DNA of 64,000 nucleotides. It comes from Mugil cephalus. Its lineage: Eukaryota; Chordata; Actinopteri; Mugiliformes; Mugilidae. The notes beneath the pieces are model-generated. The model had not been told where the DNA came from, did not search any database, and saw only the letters and a list, made by a program, of their open reading frames with translations. Both the position numbers and the translations under genes were made by a program. Shown here one piece after another: positions 23,020-36,000 of this stretch (position 1 is the stretch's first letter; every line of letters starts with the position of its first letter). Location: assembly GCF_022458985.1 (NCBI RefSeq), contig NC_061772.1:4823501-4887500 (forward strand), in the 5' to 3' direction.

Positions 23020-26000
23020 TCACTTAGTTAGTGATGGCATTATCTGCTGGTAAAGCTCAGACATATGGAGCCCCTGGAAGAATGCAGTCAGTTCTGGGAG
23101 TCCTTGGTAGTCCTTCACAATAAAACCCTGGAGACTGATGGCAAGATATGTAGAGAGAGAGAGATACATAAAAGGTATAGTCCCACTGTGTGATCAAACA
23201 CCAATCAAACAAATTCTATTTTCTGCTGCATCAGCCACATGTTTGATCCATACCTATGTTGGCAGGGGGAAGACAAAGGGGTTTCAATGAGAACCTTCAT
23301 CATCCTCTCTTTGCATTTCTTGCCTGAAGAATCTACATCCACCTTCACTGTCTTCAGCCGGCGACAAAACTCCTGGAGAGAGAGTATTCCAATCAGAAAC
23401 ATCAGGCGCATGCTATAGTAGAATGATTTGGACTTGTGGCATGCCTGTATTGTTGTGATAGAATATTACTGGTGCTAGTTTACTCTGAGGTTGATAAAGA
23501 CAAATGAATGGTGGTTATGACCGTAGCTTCGACCATTTGCTTCTGATTCAGTAGTTAGAGGTGAAGCTACAACCTGCGACTGTTGAAAACAGTCTTGTTG
23601 TACACATTCTGACACAACCCTGATTGCTTTACAGCACATGGCATGAAGATGGTGCTGTTCTTTTAGTTTTACAGAATTTTTTTTCATTCTGTGAAGAAAG
23701 TGTGAGCCAAAGACATCTAAATAACTGGCTCTTAATTCCAGTATACATTTGCTTTGGTAAAAGGAAAAAGAAGAACAGTACGGCTGTAAAAAACTTGCAG
23801 TAGTAAACATGTGAGGAAGTACCTTGATGTCACATCTGGAGCCCTGCAGAATCACCAATATAATCTGTCCCAGTAATAGCCTCCCAGCCAGATGCAGCTG
23901 CAGGCTCCATCGCTCCAGCAGTCCAACGTAATGATTTCTAGAGCGGATGTGGTCCAGTAACAACACTGACGTCCACGTCTCTTCTTCTCTTTCTTTTTGC
24001 ACCTCCTCACCTTTTCTAGCGTCCTCCATCGTCACCATACATTGCTGTAGACAAAGGTACAGACAGGGAACATGAATTAATGTCCTCTACATTAAAAGAT
24101 ATATATTATTTGTATCAGATATTAAAATCCTTTTTTTTTTGAGCAATAACCCTTTCAGAGTCAGATTATTTAATATTGGTAATGGTCAAAGCTATGTCAA
24201 TGATACACAGCTTAGCATACCTGTAAAGCATACCTGTAAGCACTCGACCAGCTGGAGAACCATTGGTTCTGGGGGTAACGCTGCAGCTCGATCAAGCAGC
24301 TTTTGTTTGATGCTACTGCACTGAGTCCTAGAAAGACCGGTAGAAGAGACGGAGATATTGGGCGGGGTGGAAGGGTAGTGAGGGTGCAGATGGAACACCA
24401 CACTCACATCCAGCCCTTTGTCTCCATCACCAGTACAGTTGATTTGGACCACAAGTCCATCCTCCGCTACAAGACAGGCAGTGATATCAGATCAGGGTGG
24501 AGTCAACCAAGAAACATTCACTTAAGCTTTGACTGTTTGACTGAACAGTGACTGACAGGTCATTTTATTTTTAAATGTAGAGAAGAGTTAAGTAATGTCA
24601 GCACAAAGAGCACTCCAGCTTTAATGAATTCCTTGTGTGTTTACTGACATCAACTCCTACGACAACAATGAGTGTTTTAGTACCACTTTTTTCTTACAAT
24701 AATCCAATTAAATATTCACAGGGAAGCTCTGTGATGCACAAATAACTGCAGATACAGGTCAGGATGTGGACATAAATCTGTGACTCTGACCATGGCGTGA
24801 CTGCTGGTTGTAGCAGGGCTAGTTTGATTATTTCTGAACCAGTTAGTCTCCTGGAATTGTTTTCTTCAATTACGTTTAGAGCAGGAGAAGAGGGCCTAAT
24901 CTGACCAGTGACATAATTTGCGACTGCAACACCCAGGATTAAACAGCAGACAGCAATGTGAAGAACTTGGTTGTTCATGAAATGTTTGGTAAAAGTACAG
25001 TTAATTAAGTGTAAACATTTTCATAACGTACTTGTTCTCTCACCCACTACATCAGACTGTAGGGGAGCTAAGCAGCTCCTTCAGTAGCAGACTACTGCAT
25101 CTACGCTGCAAAAAGGAACGCTATCGCAGGTCCTTCATCCCAACTGCAATCAGGCTCTACAACACCAGCCTGAGCTAATAATAACTCACAACTGGGACTG
25201 TCTTTGTGACCTGATTTGTCTTTTTTTTTTTTTACAGATTCTTCTGCACAATTATCTGCTTTTTTGCACTGCCTATCTTGTACTAATTTACTAATGTCCA
25301 CATTCACTGATCCTGGCACTATTATATTATATTCCATTTTTTTTTGCATTTTTGAAATTCCCTAAACACACTGCATATACTGACTGTCAGAGTAATGTAC
25401 ATCCTTTGTACATCCTTTCAAATTCAATACTGCCTTTTATTGTTTGCATATTGTTTATATTTTAGTACCAAATTCTGCGCTACTCTGACAAGGTAATTTC
25501 CCATACGTTGAGATCTGACCTAAAACCAAAGCCGGGCAAGCAGAGGGAATATGCGAAGTGCAAAAAAACGACATACAAGATATTAACTGCAATTATTCAA
25601 TAACTGCAATTCCTAATTTGTACAGTAGGAGTCGCATTTTTTCAGTAGGGGTTGCGGACATAACTACACATTTTATAAATATTTTTCTTAAGAGATGTAC
25701 GGTTGGTCATGAAATATGTTGCAAAAGTGTAACTCATTAAATAATTTCATAATGAATTTCTTTGCCCTAAAACAATAATAAATAAAATAAATAATATTTG
25801 GAGTTGTCGTAGGTAATTGTGCTGTTATGTTTCTAGTCTGGCCCACTTGAGATCAAACTGGGCTCTACGTGTCCCCTGATCTAAGATGAGATTGACTCCC
25901 CTCATATCAAGAATCAAGATTCAAGATTCAAGATCACTTTATTGATCTCCGCAGGGAAATGGTTTTGTCCAAGGGTCTCAAGATAACAGAGAACATAAAT

Positions 26001-26424
26001 GTGACCAGACATAAGAATACGAGTCAAGGAGGAAAAATAGAATAAGATAAAATAAAAAAAAAAAATATAAATAAATAAACAACAACTTTAAAATAGTGTA
26101 AGAATGAGGTAGCAAGTGAATGAGGTAAGCTTAGCCTGCTTAGAATGGTGAGAAGTGTGCAGCAGTGTGGACAGAACAGGACCAGTTCAAACATGGACAC
26201 CCAAACACAACGTCGTGGTACTAAAGGACAGCTGTACGGAGCAGGTATTCCTGATAAAGCACTGACCAGGCAGATGACAGGTGACATGTTTTAGCTTGCT
26301 GTGAGTAAAAGTTAGTTAATTTACCTGACTGCTGGATGAGCCGGAACTCTCCTTCTCTGCAGTAAATGGACGATAAAATAGAAACTTCCTCCAAAGCAGC
26401 TTCGGACATTTGTGAGTCGTTCAT
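23020..26424 (-). CDS. rwdd3: RWD domain-containing protein 3 (RSUME)
   Basis: Five exons give 262 aa (human 267): 26325-26424, 24234-24466, 23823-24044, 23254-23372 and 23020-23134, all in phase. The start is [20 protein letters not shown]. The RWD domain covers about residues 5-112 ([20 protein letters not shown]). The C-terminal half holds [19 protein letters not shown] and the very conserved [14 protein letters not shown]; the protein ends MPSLTK. Family knowledge: RWDD3 binds the SUMO E2 UBC9 and raises sumoylation of targets such as I-kappa-B and HIF1A, in nucleus and cytoplasm. The first ATG of the exon is used; a second in-frame ATG is five codons on. Intron 1 (24467-26324) is filled with retroposon and hAT remnants. 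The donor of exon 2 is duplicated in tandem 13 bases apart; only the gene-proximal copy keeps frame with exon 3. Confidence 0.95.
25060..25520 (+). mobile_element. LINE 3'-end fragment (L2/Rex1-like)
   Basis: GGAGCTAAGCAGCTCCTTCA begins a frame that reads [20 protein letters not shown] then [11 protein letters not shown], the usual C-terminal end of a fish LINE ORF2. An untranslated tail with T runs follows and ends near GACAAGGTAATTTCCCATACG. It is 5'-truncated and antisense within RWDD3 intron 1. Confidence 0.7.
25530..25897 (-). mobile_element. Decayed hAT-type element related to 19331-19665
   Basis: TCTGGCCCACTTGAGATCAA then ACTGGGCTCTACGTGTCCCC and a GACTCCCCTC-like end (25835-25897) match the reverse complement of the left half of the 19.3-kb element family. 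The other end shows GCCGGGCAAGC and GCGAAGTGCAAAA, matching the family's right half. Termini are worn and no target duplication was recognised. Confidence 0.5.
25905..26070 (-). mobile_element. LINE/SINE 3' tail with (TCAAGAT)n
   Basis: Three to four copies of a CAAGATT unit lead into ATCACTTTATTGATCTCCGC and AGGGAAATGG, the same tail type as at 19136-19290. An A-rich stretch closes the copy. It sits in RWDD3 intron 1. Confidence 0.6.
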
Positions 26425-26540
26425 ATGGATTCTTGCTCTCTGAAAGTCGCAGACACGTCAATAGTGTTTAACATACATTACTAAACAAGTCGCTATTTAT
26501 TCTATGTAATAGGGCTACATGTTCACGCCTCTTTGGGGTC

Positions 26541-26573
26541 TTCTTCTGCTGCTTCTTCTTCTTCTTCTTCTTC
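26541..26573. repeat. (TTC)n microsatellite
   Basis: TTC triplets with one CTGC interruption lie about 120 bases upstream of the RWDD3 start codon. Confidence 0.9.
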
Positions 26574-27207
26574 TGGGATTTAGGCCAGTCTTAATGCTAC
26601 CGGGCGCATTACTGCCCCCCGCAGGTTATGATTATTTACAATGCTCACATGTCAAATCATAGTCCTGTATCATGCAGAAACTGTAAAACAAAAGAGGGTG
26701 TTTTCCATCACTGGCAAAAAAAAAAGGAAAAAAATAATTAAGTTAAGAGAAAAAGAATAAGACTGACACTTACATCTGACAATCTCCTTTACAATGCTTT
26801 AATTTCTGTGCTGTACTTGGCACATTTGGTCTCAGGTCGTGTCGTCCAAACTCACACAACTGTGAAAGACGTTTCCCCACAAGGTACACGCGCTACTTTA
26901 AACTACTGTGTTCAATCCTCCATTCTGTTTCCTAAAACACGAGTGGTCCTCTTCACCTGGGACTGGACAGAAAAATAATGTCTTCTTCTGCAATCTTTGT
27001 CCCACAGTGTCCCACAATAATAGCAATAACAACTAATAATTTTAGTATTTTAATTTTCATTTAATTTACTGGGTATGTAATGCACTCTGAAGCCATTCTT
27101 GTGACAGGATATGCCAGACAGTTTCTTTTTGTGGTCGTCATATCATCATACCCCATGATACATAGATAGTTAGATAGATTACTTTATTGATGCCCGATGT
27201 GCCCCCT

Positions 27208-27265
27208 CACAATTGTTTCCATACCCATAGTAATGATCATTACTATGGGTATGGAAACAATTGTG
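27208..27265. repeat. Perfect 58-bp palindrome without spacer
   Basis: The 29 bases from 27208 (CACAATTGTTTCCATACCCA then TAGTAATGA) are followed at once by their exact reverse complement, centred on TGATCA. There is no mismatch and no loop. It lies just right of a worn ATAGATAGTTAGATAGA...TTTATTGATG retroposon tail. Confidence 0.95.
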
Positions 27266-28817
27266 CAACCTTCAGCCACCTCCTCTGTATGTTCTCAAGT
27301 TATGTTAAAAGACAGCTGGATACTTTTCTGTGTGAGTGACAGTCAGTTAATTAAAACATTTTCTTATATGACAGTGTGTAATCTTTAGAGATTTTGTACA
27401 ATGAGTTATGTCGCCTATACTATACTGTAGCACTATTAAGGGGATGTTGTTAATTGTGGGTGCATGGTGGGTGAAGTCTATGTTAGCCATACACTCGCCA
27501 CCTTGATAGTAGAGGGTTTCTGTAGATTTGTCGACTGCACATCCATGTTGCGAATTTCCCATTGCAACACATCCCAAAAGATCGAGAAATTGGTTAAAGA
27601 TCTACTTTAGTTTAGTGAACTGATAGTTATGTTCAAGAAACCAGTTTAAGTTTATTTAAGCTCTGTGTGTTATCTTGTTGGAATCATCCATCAGTATATG
27701 GGTACATTTTGGTCATAAATGCTGGGTCAGCAACAATAGGTAGACAGTGGCATTTAAACAATATTATTTTTGGCACACTGGGCGCTCAGAGGCCCATAGT
27801 GTGAAAAAAGGAAAAAGAAGAAAAAAAAGTGAGGCACTTAAAATTCTGACACTCCCATCCAAGTATATCAACAGAGCGAAAACTAATCAGTCCAGGAAAT
27901 TTCTTTTCCCAATCTTCTGTCAGGTGTAGCCTCAGTTTTTTGTTCTTTGCTGACAGGAGTGGCATTCCGTATGGTCTTCTGGTTTGACATGAATACATTA
28001 AACAATATCTGCCTGTGTCTGACAGGAGAAAATTCACTAGCTACTTATTTGTCTGCAAGTCCTGCAAAGAAATATCATGCATTTAAAATGATGCTGTGAG
28101 CTCATAGCATGTAAACAGCATATAATAGTTATACTGGTCATAGTTCACAAGCATAAGATGAGAGTTGGAAGTAGAAACCATCAGGATGTGATTTTTTAGC
28201 AGTTTAAGCACACAACAAAGAGTGCTTCTCCCTTGATGTGTTTAACAGAAATGAAATATGTGCACCAAAGTGATCTTTGTGTCATTCATTCCTGTACAGA
28301 AGGAAAAGGCCTTTGTCACTGTCATTTTATGCATGATGCGAAGAAATACAAACTTACATAGAAATACTGTATAACATGCACTCACAAACAACCCTGTTCA
28401 TAAATACTGCACAAGAATTTAATATATTCAGGTGGGGGTTATTTTTTTTTGTTTTGTTTTGTTTTTGTTTTTGAGAGACTAGATGACTGTAACAGTTTCC
28501 TGGTTAATTTGCATATATGAGCTAGATAGAATGTGTGGGCTACAGTTGAATATACTGGCCTAAAACTATTTTATGAATTATGCCTATTTATCAGTGATTT
28601 AGAAATGATAAATAAAGATTCGTTTCTGTGTGTCTTTAAAGTGGTCCAGTGTCCAGGGAAGCAATTAGGCTGACTTTGAGTCTTCTTCAAGTTTTAAAAA
28701 GATCCTCTTTAAAAACAGGCTGAAATACAGCCACACCTACCAGGAAGTGTAGAGTGTAGTAATCTGACGGGTTACACCGATGTCAAATGTTAGTAAAATA
28801 GGATATGTCTATGATAT

Positions 28818-29152
28818 AGGCCAGGAGCATTAAATTTATTTTAGTTTGGAGGCCACAGAGCAACATAACAGAACAATATAAGTAGTGAAAACTCTAGACT
28901 TTTCCCATTTGTTTTATTGCCAAAAAGAACAAGTAAATTGAGAATGTCTATATTTCTCTACATTTCTTTATGTTTTTTTTCTAAAATAAGTGTTCTGTTC
29001 ATCTCTCCTACTAAAACAGTGGACAAATTAGCAATAACATTTAAATTTTAATTATGAAATTGCTGTCCATGTAATTTGCAAATCGCTGTAGGGTCTGATT
29101 AGACCCTCTGGCGGACCGCTGTTAGCCCGCGGGCCGTATGTTTGACCTGTGA
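28818..29152 (+). mobile_element. Decayed hAT-type element, sister of 19331-19665
   Basis: A GGCCAGGAGCATTAAATTTA start and a TTAGACCCTCTGGCGGACCG, GCGGGCCGTATGTTTGACCT end match the same family as the 19.3-kb copy, at about the same length. The terminal TGACACCCC is worn to TGACCTGTG. No clear target duplication is seen. It ends about 500 bases before the PLEKHO2 start. Confidence 0.6.
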
Positions 29153-29219
29153 TATGGGGCGAAAATGAGTTAGAGATGATCACGTCAAAATCAGTCCTGA
29201 AAACAAAAAACAAAAAAGA

Positions 29220-30010
29220 AAAACCATCCCTGTCTCTGTCCGTAACTGCCGGGGGATGCTGCGGCTGTGTGTGTTGTCCGACTCCCGCAGACAGAATTGG
29301 TCCGAACCGTGGCCCCTAAACCCGGCTGGTGAGTTGGGATGCCTCAGACTCAGGCTGTTGCTCCTCCTCGACAGGGCTTTCAATTCAAGAGTGGTGTGAA
29401 GGGACTTCAACCGGAAACCAAACTTCGAACTTTTTTTTCTCTCTGAGGCTAAAAGAGGGAAACGAAGCGACTCTCGATGACATACCTCTACACAGTTCCT
29501 TCTTTTCTCCATTTACGTGTTGCTGCTGGAAATGTTTCAGCTGCCGGCCGACGGGCGACGACTTAAGAGGGTTTTCTGGCGAGGATAAGAGCGACGTCGA
29601 GTAATTCTGAGCTAGTCGACGACCATATAACGGATACTGGTCCTTTATCATGGAAGATGTAAGTTGTCAATCCGGTCGAAGTGTCTTCTGCTTGTTGCTG
29701 TTGTTGCCGTTTTAGTTTCCTTAACTTTGACAGCTACACCCTTCTTTGTCGAGAACGGTCTTAGTTGGGACAGAATGGATCGACCGTGATGATAGAAACC
29801 CCGAGAGAGCGAAATCATCTGCAAGGGCGCGACCAGCTTATTAGAGCAAAGTTGACTTAGAAGCAGCACTGCGGGGTCGAGGTGACGTACTTCGGCGAGC
29901 CGATGCAAAAGTAAATAAGGACAGAGAAGTTACGAGGAGACAGATGGGTGCTGTCCGCTGCACACAGACCCACCGGTGGACTTTCTGGGAGTCAAAGCGC
30001 CTTTCCACCT
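29220..30010. promoter_or_regulatory. CpG-rich region around PLEKHO2 exon 1
   Basis: Base use changes sharply here, with many CG dinucleotides (for example GCCGGCCGACGGGCGACGAC, and GCGACGTCGAG near 29590). The flanks are AT-rich. The region brackets the presumed first exon with ATG 29650, so it is probably the promoter and 5' UTR. No TATA box was placed. Confidence 0.55.
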
Positions 30011-33000
30011 GTCGATCCGTTTCCTCGGCGTGTGGCTCAGTTCAGCAGAAACTTGTGGAGAAGTCCCTTGAAAACCCCTCCATTTTTATGTAGTGCTACG
30101 TGTTGATGCAAGGGCGCAAGAGAAATTTCGATTTCGTAAGGAGGATTCTTTTTTTGGTTAGTGCGGTGTTCGTACATAAGTCACGTTTAGTAGCCTGCTG
30201 AAAGTGAATTGTATTGCAACTTAACGTGGGTTGTACCGCTATGAAGGCTTAACGGTGGAAGGAGAGCATCTGAAGTTTATTATGTTAAATATAGAGAAGA
30301 CTTGTTGGATGGACATTTGGCCAAATCTGTATTTGTACAAACGTTTTCTTCCTATTGTCCTCCAACCCATCTCCAGTGTTCCTATATCACAGTATCTGAT
30401 ATTTATGTGGTCCACTGCCCATGGATTCCCAAAACAAGTTCACAGTAGTTATCAGTTGGGAAGAAACTGGATAAGCACGTGTAACACAGAATTAGGTGAT
30501 ACAGTTTATATTAGGTTTTATCAATGATCAAACAGACCAGGTTAGTTTTGACAAAAGTTTCATGGTTCAGACAGATGTAGTTGACCCTTGGTGGTTCAAT
30601 AACGCCAACCTAAATTGTGATTTGTGTGTTTTGCAGATCCCGAGAACAGAACACGCATAGCATCTGATTAATACGCCACGTTTACTGTTGTTTATTCACA
30701 TGTTACAACTAATGATGAACCACAGGCCTCAGTGGCAATTTGACATTTTGAGGAAGCCACTTTTTGTAGAAAAGGGAAGTCAAGCAGAGACAGGCCACTA
30801 CCTTTCACACAGTAGCACGTCTCCATGTAGTACCCCGCCCTTTGAGTTGAACTTATTCAAACAGATCGTCGTAATTAAATGTAATGTTTGTTTTTTCATT
30901 AGCCCGACTTACCTACTGCCCTGTAATTGATATCTAATCCGAACTCTGTAGCTTACAAGCCTTTAAACCCTCGTGTGACATTTTAACTTTAAGTCATTCT
31001 CACAGGCATCCATGATTAGACGAACAGTAAAAAGGTGAGGCAGTTAATACTGAGAATTGACCAGATTTATGAAAAAAAAAAGTTATGATATGTAGATTCT
31101 TTTGTTTTGCCACGATCAGACACAAACAAAACATCTGTTACCGTGATGGGTTATATTATCACAACAACTCTGCCTTTCCACATTGAGGAAAGAAATTATT
31201 GAAAGTGATTGAATAGGACAGACTGAGTTGGTTGTTTTAAACTTGAGCAAGAATCATATATTTAGACAGAAAATGATGTCCAGTTTGGCTGGAACTGTTG
31301 ATGAGTGGGTGATGCGGGACTGCAACTCAGTGGAAGATATCAATATTCAGAAATAATAAAGTCGAGTTTTATTTATTTTGCAGTTTATGGACTTGTTGAA
31401 TCAAGACAGGCTGTTCATTCAGGGCTATGATGTTGTTGTTACACAAATATGTCTAAAAAATCGTTCTTAATCTCTTTTTGAATAAGAGAATAATTGAACA
31501 ACTGTGTACAGCCTTTAGAGTTTGGAGAATGCTTTAGTAGATGTTTTTGTAAAGCTGAACTGAAACAAGGGTTTCAAATGGCTGTATGTTGAGTCAGTGT
31601 GATCATGCAGGCTCCTACTTGATTGGTCATCAAATGTTCCCCCTCTTATCATGCCCTTATGGGTCTAATTTGTAATTTCCTATTCTCCTCTTCACTCTGC
31701 GTCCTTTATCTTTCACCCACAAAAACTCTGTGTCTCAGCTCTGTGAGTCATCCCTTCATATTCATCCTTCTGACCTAGGGAGCATAGTGTGCCATGTCTG
31801 CTTGACTCGTTCAGCGTAGAGGAAACAGACGGACACATTATGTGTTCGGCAGAAAACAATTAACTCTCTCTCATGACGACCCAGCTTGTGCCACACAGTG
31901 GATGCGTGGATGCCCGTCGTCATACTGGAGCACTGCTGGCAGTTTCTGGGAAAGTGCCTTTAAGAAAAAGCCCTTTTTGTGAAGGCATGCGAGTTCCTGC
32001 GTGTGTGTTTTTACACCAACAACAACTACTCAAACAGTGGAAAAATTAAAAACTTCAGTTATTTTGGAAGATATGGAAAATGGATTTGTTCTGTTTGGTT
32101 CTGCTAGATGGATTAAAGAGAAATTTCCAGGTACAGCTTCTGTTTCCATAAGAAACGCTAACGTGGGCGTATAGCTCTGGTTGTAACATCGGTACAAAGA
32201 GTAAAACAATATATTGTATATGCACAGAGAGCAGCCTCAGCTTAGAGTTATGTAATGTACAACGCTAATGAAGAGCAGAAGTAAAACCTAAAAATAACAC
32301 TACACAGGCCGCAACTAACAATTTTCTCTATGATTAATGAATGTGCCGATTATAATTATCCCAGTGATGTAACCATGGACTCCAAAATGTTACCCACTTC
32401 ATTTTCTTTCAGTCATCTAAGAAACCTGAATATCTACGCTGGAAGTTTGTAATTACTCAAATATAAAGATTCCATATATTTTAAATGGCCTACCTGATAA
32501 ATAAAGTGCAATGCAAATTTGTATTTTTGAGTAAATGTACATTCTTCCACTGCCTGTTGAATTTGACTGAATTTAAAAAAAAAAAAAAAAAAAAAATTCT
32601 TTAGAAATGAAAAAGAAACTACAAACATGCATATACAGCGGCGCCTCCTGTCTTCTCTGGAAATGACTGAAAGGATTTACCACTGCATTACCAAAACAGG
32701 TGTATTTTATTATTATTTATGTTTGAAATTAGCTCAAGAACAGACTGTGGGTCATGTTTGGTTGACCATGCTAACTTGTCCGATTAGCATCTTCGACACC
32801 TACGACAACAGTGTCATGGAATATCCAGTACAATACTGTACTTATACATTAGTCACTGCACATCCTTTGGACATTTAATACCCAGTGACAGAGATGTTAC
32901 TGTGATGATGGTTTACAGGTGCGTGGGATTAATTAGTGGTGCAGCTGAAAATAACCACGACTACGTGTAATGATACACGATGGCATTTCTATGATGACGG

Positions 33001-36000
33001 TGGGAGGGGAAACATGCACCCATTTCAGCAATCAAGCAGATAAAGAGAATCGGGCAGATGCAGCTTGCGGTGCAAATAAAGGTGTCTGAGTAGTATGTAT
33101 TTGAGGGCACGGGGAAACTGGGCTAACATGTCTCTGTATAAGACAAAATACATACTGTAGATTATTTCTTAACACTCTGTTTCTAAATGTCTCTTATTGT
33201 GAAAAATAAGACAAATAAATGTTAAGACTATATCAAATGCAGACCTAAGTTTGTAATGCTGATGAGGTTCAGGTTTTTGTGGTGAGCGTAGTTTCTTGTG
33301 AGTTCCTTTTATCAGTTTGTGATATGAGTGCATATATGGCGAAGTTCTGGCAATTAAATCATCATTAAAGGTGGAGTGCGGGTGTTAATGTGCAATGTTA
33401 CATGTGCATAAATGTTCTGAGGCAGATTGACATAATATTAAAAGCACATTTCCTCTATGTTTCAGTATATTATCTCACAAAATAGTCACACAGTCACATT
33501 AGGTCCCTTTTTGCTGTTTATAACGTGTGAACTCTACAGTTCTGTAAAAAAGTTTCTCTGACTTCACTATATACAGCTTTGTTTTTGGTGGATAATGTGT
33601 GTCTGAGTGTGAGAATAGTGGACTACTGAGCATGAAGAGGACAGAATTTGCATTTAATGACAGCAACATAATCCTATTTTTAACACAGCTGAGTTTGAGG
33701 ACCCATCTGTGGTTTGTGGTCGGGTATATAGGTCTTCTTTTTTCAGCACAACGTAGCGTACATTGCTTTAATTACCTAGGAAACACAATGCACAGCAGCA
33801 CGACAATAATCTACGACTGAGCAGTAATTTGCTGATAGTGATGTGTGGACAGTTTTAATCACCCTATAATTATGTCACGTCCATCATTTCTTACAGCAGA
33901 TTTACAAGTGCATTGTGAGGATACAGTTTAACATCTTTGAATCCAACCATTTTCCACTCATGTCAGAATCAGAGCTTCCTTCCCATACAGACTTATTGTG
34001 TGGTTTGTATTAGTGGTAATACATTGTGTTTGATATTGGGCTGAGAGCAGGTTTGTAACACCAACCGAACAATATATTGGTCCTGCCCCGCTGACTTCTC
34101 CCAGCTTGACTTGTAAGGGGTTAGGGGGGAGTAACATGTGAGCTCCAGTGAGGTTTGTGGTGCGTTAAAACTGGGCCGGTCAGTGGGAAAATCAATGAAT
34201 GCCAGATGTTCCCTGAGTTAAAGCTTCATCAGAAACATGTGTGCTAAGGTGTTCTCTTCCATAAAACCCCACGCTTTGCTTTCTGCTCCTCTCCGCTTGC
34301 ATGTCATAGCTTTGCTTAGCGTAATGTAATTGTTAAATTGCATTAGTATTCCCCCTCGTGTCATTCGAACAATGGACGATGACAGTTGAACCATTTTAAC
34401 GCATCACAGTACCACAGATAAGAGAGCATAGAGATCACACAAGCGTCTGTGGACGATTTTAGGTAAAGGGTTTGGTTAATTTTTTTAGGCCCTAGTGTAG
34501 AGCTGACTTCCTGTGAGTCCAAAATTGGAGCCCCGCGACGTACCATTTCATATCAAAACTGCTGAAGTAGTCAGCTGAGGCTTGAGTAATGGAAACCTCT
34601 CACCACTGCTGTGTTGCAAGGGTCCACCTAGCGCTAGTGCATTTTTCCATGTTCTTCCATGTGAAAGGCTTGCTGAGGCTCTTCTGGATTGCACAATGAA
34701 GCACTTTATCTAGTTGGACTAGCATTCTGTTTTGCAAAAGTGGCTTTTCATTCGTGCCCGTCTCTCGTCTATGGCAGTCTTTCCTCCCTGTTTGGTGCTC
34801 TTTTCTTGAAACACACTTGCAGTCACTGTGAAAGTAGAAAAACAGAGAAGTAAAAGATACAAGGTATCCAGATAGCTCGCCCGGTTGACTGGCTGTCTGC
34901 TAAACTGAGGACACACTGCTCAGTGCAGTATTGCAGGTATGATTGCAGCTTGTGCACTTTGCTATCTGTCCCCCCCCCCCCCCCCCCCCCCCCCTCACCC
35001 TGTCACTTCCTGTCAGTCTCCACTCGTACTTATCAAATAAAGTCACAAACACATGCAAAAATAACTTGAAAAGAAAAAAAAATACATCCTGTCAAAGTTC
35101 ATCCAGCAGTTGTGAGTTTTACACCATCTATATTTGATTTAGCGATTTAGTCACTACGAAAAACGCGTGTCATCGTTTGCGCAGTTGTTATGGACACAGT
35201 GGTCAACGGTGATGCCTCGTGTTGTGTTTTTCTGTGGTATGCCAGTACACGGTCATATGATTTCTTTGTGTAGTGAGTAGCAGAACTGCCAAATAAAAGT
35301 AATGCTCTAAAATGTAAATTTCTCCGTAAACTGTAGAGGTGAATTCCATAATATAAAAGGGCTAAAATAGTAGGTTCCTCAAAATTGCCCTTAAACACAA
35401 AACTAGATAATGAAATTACAGGAAAGCAGAATTAAAGCAGCTGATGCGGGGGAGTGATTGGAGAACTAACTGTCAGCAGTGAACTGTACCTTGAATCTGC
35501 TTCATTCTCAAAGCACACTGGCAGACAACATCAGCCTGTACTTTTTTCATCATGTCTCAGTTCCTATGTTTGCTGTTTACAGTTTCATTAATAGTAGTGG
35601 TGTTAGGTGTTATTTGCATTCCTATATGAGCATGTCCCTCTTTGCTACTTTGTGGTCAGTAGAGACCTGCCCATCTGTACAGAAATAGTGATGGAACAAA
35701 TGGTAGGTGGCCTTGTTTTTATATAGTGCTTGACAGTCGCAGACACATCTGCACATTCGCCCACATAACCATACACACATTTACACACTAGTGCAGTGCA
35801 TGCACTGGGAGCACTGGGGGTTCGGTGTCTTGCTCACGGATGCCACAGTGGCCCCCACAATGCAGACATATCTACGTAGACCCAGGAGCGAAAAACACGT
35901 CTTATGGGTTTTATTTGGGAGTAGTCTTTGGGGCAGGGCTTTGTAAATAAAAAGCAACTTCTGCTTAAAATCAGGAAATGATGGTTCACACTTCCTTAGA

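Larger units (their letters stand above)
26425..29649. other. Head-to-head intergenic region between RWDD3 and PLEKHO2
   Basis: RWDD3 (minus) and PLEKHO2 (plus) diverge from this 3.2-kb stretch, so it should hold both promoters. It contains the (TTC)n tract, a worn retroposon tail at about 27160-27200, the 58-bp palindrome at 27208-27265 and a decayed hAT-like copy at 28818-29152. No open frame here has recognisable content. Confidence 0.55.

Noticed and set aside
23475-24038. 187-codon open frame read as one gene
   Set aside because: Only its first part (23823-24038) is the RWDD3 exon; the rest reads through the donor into the intron.
30231-30930. Open frames of 98 and 80 codons in PLEKHO2 intron 1
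   Set aside because: No domain, no fitting splice sites, and they do not join the PLEKHO2 frame.
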